In this document: piece by piece, positions 1 to 10,587 of the stretch
Numbering within the stretch: position 1 is the first letter of the stretch
How the letters are laid out: each line of letters opens with the position of its first letter
Assembly: GCA_002633025.1 (NCBI GenBank)
Contig: NMRB01000364.1
Location: 155,494 to 219,493 of the forward strand
DNA length: 64,000 nt
Direction of reading: 5' to 3'
Origin: Notospermus geniculatus
Lineage: Eukaryota > Nemertea > Pilidiophora > Heteronemertea > Lineidae
Made by a program: the position numbers and the translations under genes
Notes under the pieces: generated by a model
What the model was told of the DNA's origin: nothing
Databases searched by the model: none
Seen by the model: only the letters and a program-made list of their open reading frames with translations

Positions 1-598
1 TTTTCATATATTTGGAGGGTGTGGGATCGGTATCCGTTGAGTGCCACTTTGGCACCCTTGAGCGTTTTGAGAAATTCGCGTTTCCATGGCAACGGACGAC
101 GATTTCAATGAATTTTGTTAAACGCCGATTATTTCATAATTAGAAGTGATATTTATTTGGTTCAAACGATTATTCATATATTTACATAGCTCAGCTAACT
201 TTTTGGCACATTACCAATTTCATCCGAGGTCAAGGTTATATCGAAATTTCGATATTTTTTCACGTAATCTCAACAACTTCGGACATTCAACAAGCATGTG
301 CCCACACCGCAGATTGTATAACTACCTTTTTTTCATTTAAAAAACTTCCGAAGGTTTTATAATTTCTTTTGATAAGTATTACGCCCATTATTATCTTGAG
401 CGTTCGAGAGGAGGGCGTTAGGATGTAACTACACCCTTGTGCATTTGGACGTCATTTTTGGTCAGTAACAGCTGTGCGTCAGTTCATCATGCGACGTCTT
501 GTCGAGCCAATCATGAAAAGATACCCCTTACCCTAAAAGAAAAAGCGTGATTTTTCAAGAACTCGTAACATTCGACCTACTTAATGGCGTATTAAACG
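1..598. repeat. Left inverted arm of a ~9-kb foldback-like element
   Basis: This arm is a near-perfect inverted copy of 8370-8996. Both contain the same landmarks in reverse order: a terminal tttcatatatttgg, the gttgccatggaaacgcg block and the block ending at a tacgccattaag motif. The arms enclose tandem repeats, smaller elements and a Penelope-like retroelement. The left end may continue beyond the window. Small ORFs inside are shadows of the repeat. Confidence 0.9.
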
Positions 599-599
599 T

Positions 600-1420
600 C
601 TTCCCAAATCTAACTTCTGGAAAGGTCCTATTTCCAAGATGGTCGCCAGTTACCATAAAATGGCCATAACTCAAAATCCATTCATTATGATGGTTTTGGT
701 GTCCACCCCTAGGTTTTAGGGGTCAAGGAATTCACTGGGATAGGTTACATAACTCTCCTTTCACCAGGGGTAATAAATATCCAAGATGGCCGCCAATTAT
801 CATAAAATGGCCATAACTCAAAATCCATTCATCATAGAGTGATGGTTTTGGTGTCCACCCCTAGGTTTTAGGAGTCAAAGAATTCACTGGGATAGGTTAC
901 ATAACTCTTCTTTCACCAGGGGTGATAAATATCCAAGATGGCCGCCAATATGGCCGCCAATTATCATAAAATGGCCATATCTCGAGAACCGTTCGTCATG
1001 CAGTGATGGTTTTGGTGCCGATCCCTAGGTTTTAGGGGTCAAGGAATCCATTGGGATATGTGTCATTACTCTCCCTTCACCTGGGTTATAGAAATCCAAG
1101 GCTGCCATAATGGCCATAACTCGAGAACCTTTCATCACAGAGTGTTTGTTTTGGTGTCGGCCCCTAGGTTTTAGGGGTCAAGGAATCTACTGGGCTAGGT
1201 CACATAATTCTCCTTTCCCCAGGGGTGATAAGGTTCCAAGATGGCCGTCAATATGGCCGCCAGTCGATAAAATGATCATTACTTGAGAACCGTTCGTCAT
1301 ACAGTGATGGTTTTGGTGCCGATCCCTAGGTTTTATGGATCAAGGAATCCATTGGGATATGTGTCATTACTCTCTCTTCATCAGCGGTATAGAAATCCAT
1401 GATTGCCGTTAATTGTAAGG
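600..1420. repeat. Tandem array of ~150-165-bp units
   Basis: About five diverged units follow the left arm. Each has an aagatggccgcc core, a cataaaatggccataactc block, the phrase ggtgtccacccctaggtttt and a cattactctcctttcacc block. A related unit type (cctaggtttt, ggaatccattg) occurs in both arms of the 9-13.7 kb foldback, so the two large elements may share ancestry. No coding capacity is visible. Confidence 0.8.
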
Positions 1421-1452
1421 TTATACTGATAGCTCATCAGAAAAAATAAGTA

Positions 1453-2266
1453 GGCCGGTGCTATTTGCACAGCATGCTGTGTAACTAAGGAGTGAATTCT
1501 TATTTACACAGCAAGTACGTATTCGATATTCATAAGCATCCCCGCCCACATTTTGCTGTGTAAATTAGGAAAAGATGATATTTTCACAGCGAAATTCTAG
1601 AATTCGGCAAAATGAGCCATACATTGGCCACTTGCAGGGTACCAGCTTGGAACGAATGCTGTTGCTGGAGGGGGCAGGGGCCAAGTGCCCCCCAGGGGGT
1701 CCGGAAAAACGTGCTTTTCATGCACATTTTGAGCCGAAAATTAGCAAAATATGATCTTAGACACCAGACCGACATGTATATGTTACGCATTCTGTCGGTT
1801 AGCGTCAGTAGGATAGCTAATTCCTCTGACGTTGTGAGTCAGAGTAGGGGATGAGTACGAATACCAGGGTGTGATCTTCCCAAGTTGTAGCCGTGTTTAT
1901 CAGTGTCACCACTAAGAAAGGATTAATCAACCAAGTATTCCATGTAGAAATTTCAATGAGTCACAACAGTGAACAGAAAAGAGAAAAGAAAAAGAAAGTA
2001 AGAAAAAAGAAAAAACTAAAAAGGACTACCGGGATTCGAACCCGCGACCTTTGGGTTACAGTCCACTCCATCTTTCCACTGCGCCAGTCAGCTGACTGAA
2101 GATTAGGTGTGTGAATAATCACTTCGTTGTTTAATACGCCCCGTGCATAAATTATCGTAATGCATCCTCATTATGAACCTCGCGTTTTCATTGGTTAGAA
2201 TCTGCTGTGTAAGCAGTGCGAGAACTACTATTTTCACAGCAACTTGCTGTGCAAATAGTCACGGCG
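1453..2266. mobile_element. Foldback/MITE with perfect 9-bp target duplication
   Basis: The left end (ggccggtgctatttgcaca) is inverted at the right end (tgtgcaaatagtcacggcg). The flanks are the identical 9-mer AAATAAGTA at 1444-1452 and 2267-2275. Several tgctgtg/cacagca motifs lie near both ends. The interior holds a tRNA-like segment and a segment resembling 57100-57190. A 9-bp duplication is characteristic of Mutator-type transposases. No transposase is encoded. Confidence 0.8.
2025..2095 (-). repeat. tRNA-like SINE head (A and B boxes)
   Basis: Read on the minus strand this has an A-box-like tggcgcagtgg and a B-box ggttcgaatcc. It is followed by a T-rich stretch that could act as a pol III terminator. 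The acceptor stem does not pair, so it is a tRNA-derived repeat and not a working tRNA gene. Confidence 0.55.
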
Positions 2267-2390
2267 AAATAAGTATGTAACTATACTGAGAATTTTGTTG
2301 CAGTTATGATAGAGTGGACATTTCTAAGGATTTAATGCTTCGTTGCATCCATCTGTTGAACGATGTGAGCGCAGGGTCATCTGTGTACAT

Positions 2391-3698
2391 GGGGTCATCC
2401 CTATGTGTCCCGGGTTCTATGTGTCCCGGGTTTTATGCGTCCCGGGTTCTATGCGTCCCCAGTTCCGTGTGTCTGTCTCAGTTATGATTGGCCTTGTCCT
2501 CATTTTGTTCTCAAGTGGAGTCGACGAACTCAATATCTTAACAAGATGACATTGTAAATGTCTGATGGTTCCCGCTTGTTTAAGAGGACCTTACAGGCAT
2601 GGCAGGCAGCCTGCTGGTTGCCATTTTGATGTGCTCAAATCAAATCATCAGGTTTGACCTTGACCTCTGATCATCAAGGTCATTGCATAATCAAAATGGG
2701 CATCCTCAGTAACCTAATAGTGCGTGATATCATGCTTCCACCTCTGCCATAGGCAGAGATTTATCAAATTATCAAAGTATGACCTTGACCGTGACCTCTG
2801 ATCATCAAGGTCATTGCATAATCGAAATGGGCATCCTCAGTAAACTTGTCTCATGTTGATCTGTGGGCAATATGGCAAGTTATCTCAAAATATCAAATTC
2901 GTGATATCGATATCACCATGACCCCAACGTCTCAGATAGGAAGTAATCAGCTCATTCGATTCCTATAGGGTATGAAAACCTAAGGATAGAACGACTTGCT
3001 GTTGCTCAAGGTGTTAAAGGAGCCAAGTTATGCCATCAGATAAAAGTGTGACGGACAAAATATCAAGTCCGATATGTTGATTACATCATGATGGAGGCGT
3101 CTGAGATTGAAAATGATTGGCTCATTGGATTGCCCACGTTGACAAACCTAGGGGTAGGAGTTGTTTCCAAGGCTGTAAATGTTCAAGGAGACGAGATATG
3201 AAGGTGTGACAGGCCGGACACACAGACAAACAGACAGACAGACAGACACCATGACAAAAAACAATATGGTTCCCGATCTTACTGATCGGGAACCATAATA
3301 ATTTTGTCCACTGACTCTTCACCAGGGCTTTCTTCATAAAGTGACTTTAAGCTAATGGTACCTTTAATCAAATGGAAAATGCATTGAGTTAATGGTACCA
3401 TTAGCTTAAAGCATAATTGAGACATACGCATTGAACTGGGGACACATAGAACCCGGGACACATAGAACCCTGCATACAAATAACTGTCTTTAGGGACGCA
3501 TAGAACCCGGGACGCAAAGAACCCGGGACGCAAAGGACCCAGGACACTTAGGGCCGTATTCTAGAAGCTTCCTTAAGTGTAAGGTCGACCTTAATCTTTT
3601 GTATTCTACCCTGCAAACAATAGCTAAAGTTCGACCTCACACTTAAGGAAGCTTCTAGAATACGGCCCATAGAACCTGGGACACATAGGTACGCTCCC
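2391..3698. mobile_element. Foldback with 16-bp minisatellite arms (copy 1)
   Basis: Starts GGGGTCATCCC and ends GGTACGCTCCC. The flanking 9-mers TGTGTACAT (2382-2390) and TCTGTACAT (3699-3707) differ at one base. Both arms carry a 16-bp tandem motif (ctatgtgtcccgggtt or its complement) plus a shared block around gtggagtcgacgaactc that is only recognisable on the left. The interior has two copies of a ~130-bp unit (gatcatcaaggtcattgcat), a cagacaga microsatellite and a short gttcccgat hairpin. Same family as 55465-56427. Confidence 0.8.
3549..3668. mobile_element. Hairpin MITE nested in the 16-bp array
   Basis: A 120-bp near-palindrome with ends ggccgtattctagaagcttc and its complement. It interrupts the 16-bp array of the surrounding foldback, so it inserted later. 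The flanking trinucleotides (TTA and ATA) suggest a 3-bp duplication as in PIF/Harbinger elements. Confidence 0.8.
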
Positions 3699-3707
3699 TC
3701 TGTACAT

Positions 3708-4394
3708 CTGGATAGGCTACCGTACATTTGCACGTGGAACACAATTGTGCTGAAAATTGCTCTGTTATCCTCAGAAATTGAATTCAATGCATCAAGTTGA
3801 CAGGTTCGTGTACCCCTTCTACCCAGGGGGCAAAGGGCAAAAATGGGGGACCAGCTGCTGCAAAAAGTCACCCTCTGGTGATGTGTTCAGGGGACCCCCC
3901 CTGAGTCACGCTAGAGTGGGTGGCCTTTGAGATTTTTTGCAAGACACCGAAAAATTGACTTTGAAGTTCAGGACACTGACTTTATCATTGAACCCAAGAA
4001 CTGACACATGACTGAGTGTTGTACAGGAGAATGGGGCCCGATGCACAGCTAACTTTTGAACGGTTGGATTTACACCCAATAAATGTATTACCAACAGATA
4101 GAAACATGGTGGCTTGTAATCGAATAAGCATGTTCTTTGTAGTTTCTAACTAGTTATGTAATTGGAAACCGCGTTTTTATGTATTTTGACCCATTTTTGC
4201 GTTAATTAGCATAAAAAATTCATTTCTTATTACATAAATACTCCAAAACAATTAAGAACATGCTTGTCTGCTTCTTCCCCATTCGGCCACCGAACGTGTT
4301 GGAAGACGTCTCATGTTTTCTCTTATTCGTAGTATTATTAGGTGAGTCGAAGGCTTACGTCTATGACATACACAAATCATATCTCTGTCAGCTG
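3708..4394. other. Intergenic sequence, no gene seen
   Basis: About 690 bp with no credible coding frame or recognised repeat. The short ORFs have no recognisable composition and overlap on both strands. Confidence 0.5.
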
Positions 4395-4480
4395 GCTCGT
4401 TGGCGGAGTGGATAGAGTGGTGGATTACAATTCAGAAGGTCGACGGTTCGAATCCCGCCTAGGCCTAAATGACTACAATT
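4395..4480 (+). repeat. tRNA-like SINE head
   Basis: Contains tggcggagtgg (A-box-like) and ggttcgaatccc (B box) about 50 bp apart, followed within 30 bp by an oligo-T run that could end pol III transcription. The T-stem and acceptor stem pair poorly, so I call it tRNA-derived. It lies next to the inverted Penelope fragment. Confidence 0.55.
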
Positions 4481-4664
4481 TTTTTTCTTTGATGTTTGAG
4501 TAGTGTAGTATCCGGAGATGTTGACAGCTCTGTTGCCTGAAGGCAAATAAGGTGGCGCCCTCCTGGTGTCGTGGGGTATATCATGTTCTGAGCCTTCGTT
4601 TGAGGTGTTTGCAGGGCGTTTGTAATTCTCTTGCTCGTCGCATGGGGGCATTTCGTTCGTTCAC

Positions 4665-5011
4665 GTCAGCTTTAAGTTGGTGAATGTCCATCTAATATGC
4701 TGTAGTTCTTTTTCCAGGTATTATTGTGTGGAACGTAAGTTGAGGGCGCGGCGTGTGAGTGTGGTAATGATGCCCAATTTCACCTGGGTTGGATGATTGG
4801 AGGAGAAATTGATGTACTGGTTGGTGTGTGTCGGCTTCCTATAGACGGTAGTTTCGAGGCGACTGTCGCTCCTGATGATCATGACGTCTAAAAACGGGAG
4901 TCTGCTTTCTGTTTCCCTCTCCATAGTGAAGCGGTGCGATCATGCTGACTGTTAAGGTGGTCTAACAGCTGGGTCGGATCGTCTTTCTGATCTATGATGG
5001 TAAATACGTCA
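4665..5011 (-). pseudogene. Inverted partial copy of Penelope RT 3' region
   Basis: Reverse complement of 6535-6888, the palm/thumb part of the Penelope-like RT (residues around LPFLDVMIIR and VYRKPTHTNQYINF are identical). It differs mainly by a 9-bp segment absent from the other copy and a few substitutions. Penelope-like elements commonly occur with partial inverted or tandem copies, and this arrangement flanks the main copy on its 5' side. Confidence 0.85.
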
Positions 5012-5622
5012 CACGACTGTTTGAAGCTAGTGCTTCGTGTACACGTCTATCTCGTAAGTATTGATCGCCCATATGGCAAACGTTGTGGTTAGTTTGCGGT
5101 TTGCGGTCAAAAACTGCGAGCACTTGGCTAGAAGTACACAAACAAGTATTCTCCCCGTAGATTGAACCTTGATTAGGTAAGAAGTGACGCTGATAAGTTA
5201 CAGAATCATTTTCTTGATTCAAGGAGAATAAACGATGATTTTGACTTTAAACCTGTTTTCAATAGAAATTCATTCCTCTTTTGGCATTGTTCACCCTTTA
5301 TAATTTGTGTGAATGGGAGGTACGTTGTATGGTATTCCATTGTATGCCTACTCGAAACGCGGGCCGTTAAATAGAAATGCTGGCAAAGAGATTCTTCATG
5401 AAGCAATCGGCATTAGCTTAGTGAGAGATCCCTGTACAAAGTTACAGAATGATTTTTTAAAGACAGTCGTTTACTGTCAAAAAATGGCATGAAACCTTGA
5501 TATGGGCGTACACATGGATTTACGGCCTATTGTACGGTCGTTCTAAATAAGGATAAAGAGGAAGGGCCTAGCGTTTGACGGAATGATTATTACCAGTTGT
5601 TACCGCTTGGTGTCAGCAGCGC
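5012..5622. other. Spacer between inverted and main Penelope copies
   Basis: Some 600 bp with no coding motif I can recognise. It lies between the two inverted Penelope segments and may be element 5' sequence or older flank. Confidence 0.4.
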
Positions 5623-6888
5623 ATGGGACATCACAGCTCATTAACATTTGAGAATAATTTCCACTTCAAACNAGTAGACTTCCTCAGACACCAAGTGGTA
5701 GAACTGCTACAGAAAAGCAAGCAGCAGAAACCAAACATGACGATAGCAGAGCAAAACACCATCAAACAACTGAAACGAGATAAGGACATCACCATCGTCT
5801 CAGCTGATAAAGGACAAGCCGTAGTCGTCATCGATACTGAGCGTTACGAAACCATGGTAGGAAACATGCTCCAGGACTCATCCACATATCGCAGACTCAA
5901 AAAAGACCCTACTAAGACACTCGAGAGGAAGCACAAGGCTACCTTAAAGAGACTGAAAGAAACTGGTGAAATCGACCAACGCCTACACAGCCGTCTCAAC
6001 ACTACCAACGCTATGCACCATATGCCAGAGCAACCATAAAAGGCCATAAGAACCCAGTTAAAGCAAGGCTATTGGTATGCAGCAGAGGAAGCGTATACTA
6101 CAGCACAGCCCAGCACATAGCCAATCTCCTTGCCCCTCTAGGCAAAGATGCACCGTCGTACATCAAAGATTCTGCAGACTTCTGCAACAAGATAGCGCAA
6201 CTGGACCCCACAGGACAACTCATCAGTTACGATGTGGTAGACCTGTTTACGAATGTGCCAAGACAGGAGGCTATTAACATTATTAAGGAAAAAATAGCGG
6301 AACACCTACCGAAAATGGACACCAAAATGAGTGTAGACACCATTATAGAACTTCTTCATACCTGTATTGATTCCACGTATTTCACCTGGGGTGACGAAAT
6401 ATATGAACAAATCAATGGATTACCGATGGGGTCTCCACTGTCCCCCATTATTACCGAGATATTCATGGCCGACTTTGAAGCAAGGATCCTCCAAGACGCA
6501 CCCATCATCCCGGCCTGCTGGCACAGGAAGGTGGATGACATATTTACCATCATAGATCAGAAAGACGATCCGACCCAGCTGTTAGACCACATTAACAGTC
6601 AGCATGATCGCATCCGCTTCACTATGGAGAGGGAAACAGAAAGCAGACTCCCGTTTTTAGACGTCATGATCATCAGGAGCGACAGTCGCCTCGAAACTAC
6701 CGTCTATAGGAAGCCGACACACACCAACCAGTACATCAATTTCTCCTCCAATCACCCAACCCAGGTGAAATTGGGCATCATTACACGCCGCGCCCTCAAC
6801 TTATGTTCCACACAAGAATACCTGGAAAAAGAACTACAGCATATTAGATGGACATTCACCAACTTAAAGCTGAACTTAATAGATATAA
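5623..6888 (+). pseudogene. Penelope-like element reverse transcriptase (broken)
   Basis: Encodes an RT of Penelope type. The first frame (5623-6039) has the N-terminal ITIVSADKGQAVVVID block. Reading then shifts to the frame at 6072-6908, so the fingers region between is damaged. Visible motifs are A (YDVVDLFTNVP), B (INGLPMGSPLSP), C (KVDDIF) and LPFLDVMIIR, followed by VYRKPTHTNQYINF. An ambiguous base lies at 5672. The C-terminal continuation reads into a foldback insertion at ~6888 and resumes near 7640. Family knowledge: such elements prime at DNA ends or nicks and carry a GIY-YIG nuclease downstream, as here. This copy cannot make a full protein. Confidence 0.85.
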
Positions 6889-7650
6889 ACCCCAAGCGGC
6901 AGAGGTAGAAGTTACGAACAGCCACAAGGCAGTTCCAAACTACCTCTGAAAACGATACACCCTCTCGGACGGTCACAGTTGGTTTCACTTGCCACCACGC
7001 TCTTGAACAGTAAAGATCTCAGCACAGCTGCCAAATGAGAAAAAACGAAAAATAATCTGTGATAGCACCGAGATTCGAACCTACAACCCTCTGATCGATT
7101 CGCCAACCTCTTGCTGCACGCGCCACGAAGACTGCTTGCTTGCATGACGACCATTCCGATCGCTTTATTTTCTCATGGAGATCTTCAAAACCACAGCGCA
7201 TGTTTATTGTAGATCGGCGTCGTTGTACGCAAGCAGTCTTCCTGGCGCGTACAGCAAGAGGTTGGCGAATCGATCAGAGGGTCGTGGGTTCGAATCTCGG
7301 TGCCATCACAGATTATTTTTCGTTTTTTCTCATTTGGCAGCTGTGCTGAGATCTTTACTGTTCAAGAGCGTGGTGGCAAGTGAAATCAGCTGTGACCGTC
7401 CGAGAGGGTGTATCGTTTTCAGAGGTAGTTTGGAAGTGCCTTGTGGCTGTTCGTAATTTCTACCTCTGCCGCTTGGGGTTTATATCTATTGGGCCGTATG
7501 CACCAAGCAAAGATAATCTTGAACTCAGGTTTAGCCACAACTTTTCCATTGTCAGATCATACCCCAGTAAACCTGAACAATTGAAAAGTTGTGGCTCAAC
7601 TTGAGTTGAAGATTATCTTCGTTTGGTGCATATGGCCCATTAAGTTCAGC
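6882..7650. mobile_element. Foldback with tRNA-like arms inserted in Penelope ORF
   Basis: Long inverted arms (about 6882-7140 and 7215-7490 plus 7639-7650) end in gctgaacttaatagatataa and its complement. Each arm carries a B-box-like gggttcgaatctcggtgcca, so pol III-type boxes face each other. The element splits the Penelope coding sequence between its RT and GIY-YIG parts. A second copy lies at 36925-37972. No protein is encoded; the ORFs in it are repeat shadows. Confidence 0.8.
7491..7638. mobile_element. Hairpin MITE nested in the right end of the foldback
   Basis: Inverted ends gggccgtatgcaccaagc and its near-complement, flanked by ATT on both sides (7488-7490 and 7639-7641). It interrupts the foldback terminus, which is uninterrupted in the copy at 37955. 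It is therefore the youngest of three nested insertions. Confidence 0.85.
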
Positions 7651-8212
7651 TTTAAATGACTACCCGTCAGACACCGTCGATAGAACCATCCAGCGTACTA
7701 TCCGTCAACACCTACACAGTCCGGAAATGACTAAAACTAAACCTAAATCTCCAATTCTCATAACCCTCCCGTACGTAGGGAACACTTCACATAAAGCCAA
7801 ACGGTTGATCGAAAATCTAGCTGCTGCTGACGTTGTTTTCACCAAACAGAACACCCCGAAAACCTTTCTTCAAGCCAATGGGAGAAAACACGGCACGAAA
7901 CGCTCAGAACCAAGGGGAGTAGTTTACAAAATAACGTGCTCCTGTAACGCAACGCACATTGGTGAAACTGGTAGACCACTGCCCATGCGCGTCGGAGAAC
8001 ATAAGAAGGACCAAAAGTCAGCTGTTCGTGAACATTTATTGGAAAACCCTGTACATCAGATCGAGTGGGAAAATGTTGAAATACTGAACAATAAGCAGGA
8101 AAATGACATCAAAAGGAAATTCAATGAAGCCATACAAATCAAGCGTCACAAACCTACAATCAATAGGGATAATGGATTTTATATACCAAATGCTTACGAA
8201 TCACTGATCTAA
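7642..8212 (+). CDS. Penelope-like element GIY-YIG endonuclease part
   Basis: The open frame at 7727-8212, extendable upstream to the insertion in frame (NDYPSDTVDRTIQ), encodes a GIY-YIG nuclease domain. GVVYKITC is the GIY strand, followed by HIGETGRPLPMRVGEHKK with the catalytic-type arginine and then EHLLE. In intact Penelope-like elements this domain is fused downstream of the RT and cuts DNA for integration. Here it is separated from its RT by about 750 bp of insertions, so it is probably a relic, although this segment itself is intact. Confidence 0.85.
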
Positions 8213-8369
8213 TAACTTGTGTGTGTGCTTCGACATTCATTCTGCATGTGACCATGAACAGGGACATACTGTTCGAAAATTTGTGTTAAATTTTAACTTT
8301 TAACTGTTGAAGGAGTGCCAAAGAACTTTTACCATTTTATTGTTTTACCCTTCAAAGAATGCCTCTGAA

Positions 8370-8996
8370 AGAGTTTAATACGCCATTAAGTAGGTCGAAT
8401 GTTACGAGTTCTTGAAAAATCACGCTTTTTCTTTTAGGGTAAGGGGTATCGTTTCATGATTGACTCGACAAGACGTCGCATGATGAACTGACGCACAGCT
8501 GTTCACTGACCAAAAATGACGTCCAAATGCGCAAGGGTGTAGTTACATCCTAACGCCCTCCTCTCGAACGCTCAAGATAATAATGGGCGTAATACTTATC
8601 AATTGAAATTATAATACCTACGGAAGTTTTTTAAATGAAAAAAAGTTAGTTATACAATCTGTGGTGTGGCACGTGCTTGCTGAATGTCCGAAGTTGTTGA
8701 GATGTACGTGAAAAAATATCGAAATTTCGATATAACCTTGACCTTTGCAAGTGACCTTGACCTCGGATGAAATTGGCAATGTGCCAAAAAGTTAGCTGAG
8801 CTATGTAAATATATGAATAATTGTTTGAATGAAATAAATATCACTTCTAATTATGAAATAATCGGCATTTAACAAAATTCATTGAAATCGTCGTCCGTTG
8901 CCATGGAAACGCGAATTTCTCAAAACGCTCAAGGGTGCCAAAGTGGCACTCGACGGATTCCGATTTCACACCCACCAAATATATGAAAACTGGAAA
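8370..8996. repeat. Right inverted arm of the ~9-kb element
   Basis: Reverse complement of 1-598 with scattered substitutions and a short extra block near 8740 (ctttgcaagtgaccttgacc) that the left arm lacks. It ends at cacccaccaaatatatgaaaa. The next element, a large foldback, starts about 30 bp further on. Confidence 0.9.
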
Positions 8997-9028
8997 AAAA
9001 TGCTGTTGTTCAAAAAGAAACACCGGGG

Positions 9029-10192
9029 GCTGAGGGGGGTCCTGTGTGCAATCGGATGTGCCCTCATTTTGACTCCTGATCCTGATAGTATACCCCTAGG
9101 TAAATAAAAAAAACTTGGGTGGACAGTCTGGATCACGGGCAGGAAGGGCGAAATTCAAGATGGCGTCCAAGATGGCTGCTGTATCATAAATTCGTCCATA
9201 ACTCATAAATAAAATGGGCTAGAGAAATAATTCTGGTGTCCTTACCTAGGTTTTGGGGGTCAGGGAATCCAGTGAAACCGTTATTTTGGTCGTAACCAAA
9301 TTAGGTCATGGTGAAATCAAATATAGCACCGAAAAAGGGGCCGCGACATTGAATCATCTGTAATTTCCTACGTATTTGCTCTAGAGTCACAATTTTGGTG
9401 TCTATACCTATTTGGGGCACAGGGAATCCAATGAAACCGTTCTTTTGGTCGTAACCAAATTAGGTCATGGTGAATTCAAATATGGCGCCGGAAAAGGAGC
9501 CGGAACATTGAATATGCCTGTAACTTCCTCAATGTACTTGGTCTAGAATCACAATTTTGGTGTCTTCACCTAGGTTTTCTGGGTCAAGGAATTAATTGAA
9601 ACAATTAAAAGAAATGATAGTTAATTATTAATTAATGGCGCAATCCAATGTGGCGGCATGTATGACACATACCCGTTTGTAGTGCACCCTACATAATCAC
9701 TATGTCGTGGCAACAGATGACAGGATAGTAGCAAGTAAGCATTATCAACAATGTTGTTTGTTACAAGGTAGCTGGAAACAACGTTATCTTTTGAAAAAAT
9801 ACATGTAAGCTTCACACATGCCCCACGAAAAACACCCTGGTTATACTATTTGCCGAAAATTAATGCAAAGAATATCATGATGACCCATCTACTTTCAAAA
9901 ATTAGGCCTACTTCAGACGGATTCATACATGGATGATGCTCGTTCGATTGACACTCACAAAATGAACAGCATGATAAGCCTTCCTCTCGGCGTAGGCATC
10001 GTGAAGTGGCATTGCTTGCCATTTTGTCGGGCAGGGAGGTGTGGTATGACCTGGATTCAAGATTGCCCTCATTCATTTGAAAACCGTACTGCAGAGGATC
10101 TAGTGAGGCATTCTTCAGACAGTTTATCTGGACGTAAACAGCATAAAATGCCCTCAGGATGCGTCCTTTTGCAGCATGAGTGGTAGGAGACA
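9029..10192. repeat. Left arm of large foldback
   Basis: Inverted relative to 12056-13674. Shared blocks are gctgaggggggtcctgtgtg, tacccctaggtaaat, tandem units of ~150 bp (ggtcgtaaccaaattaggtc) and an inner region with decayed coding sequence. The pair encloses about 1.9 kb containing another foldback. The arms are over 1.1 kb long. Confidence 0.9.
9903..10190 (-). pseudogene. Decayed C-terminal tail of an XPG-type transposon protein
   Basis: The minus-strand translation has a patch RILRAFYAVYVQINC, then LDPLQYGFQMNEGNL, then a Cys-rich end CLRREEGLSCCSFCECQ and HHPCMNP. The layout (P-T-x-H-RA-Y, then G-W/F, then a CxC-rich tail) resembles the C-termini of invertebrate proteins of the same type as the one at 28142-30415. 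That inference comes from family memory and pattern only. The copy in the other arm (12060-12370, + strand) keeps more of the CxC motif (CPCREEGLSSCSFCKC). Confidence 0.45.
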
Positions 10193-10587
10193 AATCAAGT
10201 ATAGTCGTGGACTTTTGCTGGTGGTGCTGTAATGTACATCCCCTATACCTGAGATTGTCCAGTGTTTCGATGCCATGACAGCCACAGTTTACGACCTGAA
10301 CGAAGTGTTTCTCTGTGTTGCACAAAGTTTCTGTAACATCCCCCAAGCTTTCGAAAGTCTTTATGATACACAGAAGGATTTGCCTTTATTCCTGCTTATT
10401 TTGTACCGGACCTACTGGTGACAACACACCCAGTAAAGGGACGAACAGCTGGCAAGACTTCACATATTGGCTGGTTTTCTCACTTTTTCCTGCTCTGAAC
10501 CAAAGCTCAATCAGTCCATTTGGCTTAAAACACTCCACAAAATAGTAGCAATCACCAAAACGCCGGAGGTTGACATGATTACTAAGG

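Noticed and set aside
600-1420. CRISPR array
   Set aside because: Units are long, diverged and without conserved short repeat/unique spacer structure, and the genome is eukaryotic.
2025-2095. Functional tRNA gene on the minus strand
   Set aside because: The acceptor stem halves do not match, and the segment lies inside a transposable element.
2343-3533. ORFs with PGFYVSRVLCVPGS repeats (also near 55461-56483)
   Set aside because: Same cause: the 16-bp array read in three frames on both strands.
4395-4466. Functional tRNA gene
   Set aside because: A and B boxes are present but T-stem and acceptor stem do not pair well. A tRNA-derived SINE head is more likely.
7140-7456. ORFs around 7019-7604 and 37605-37916 as conserved genes
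   Set aside because: The same peptides occur in both orientations because they are read from the inverted foldback arms.
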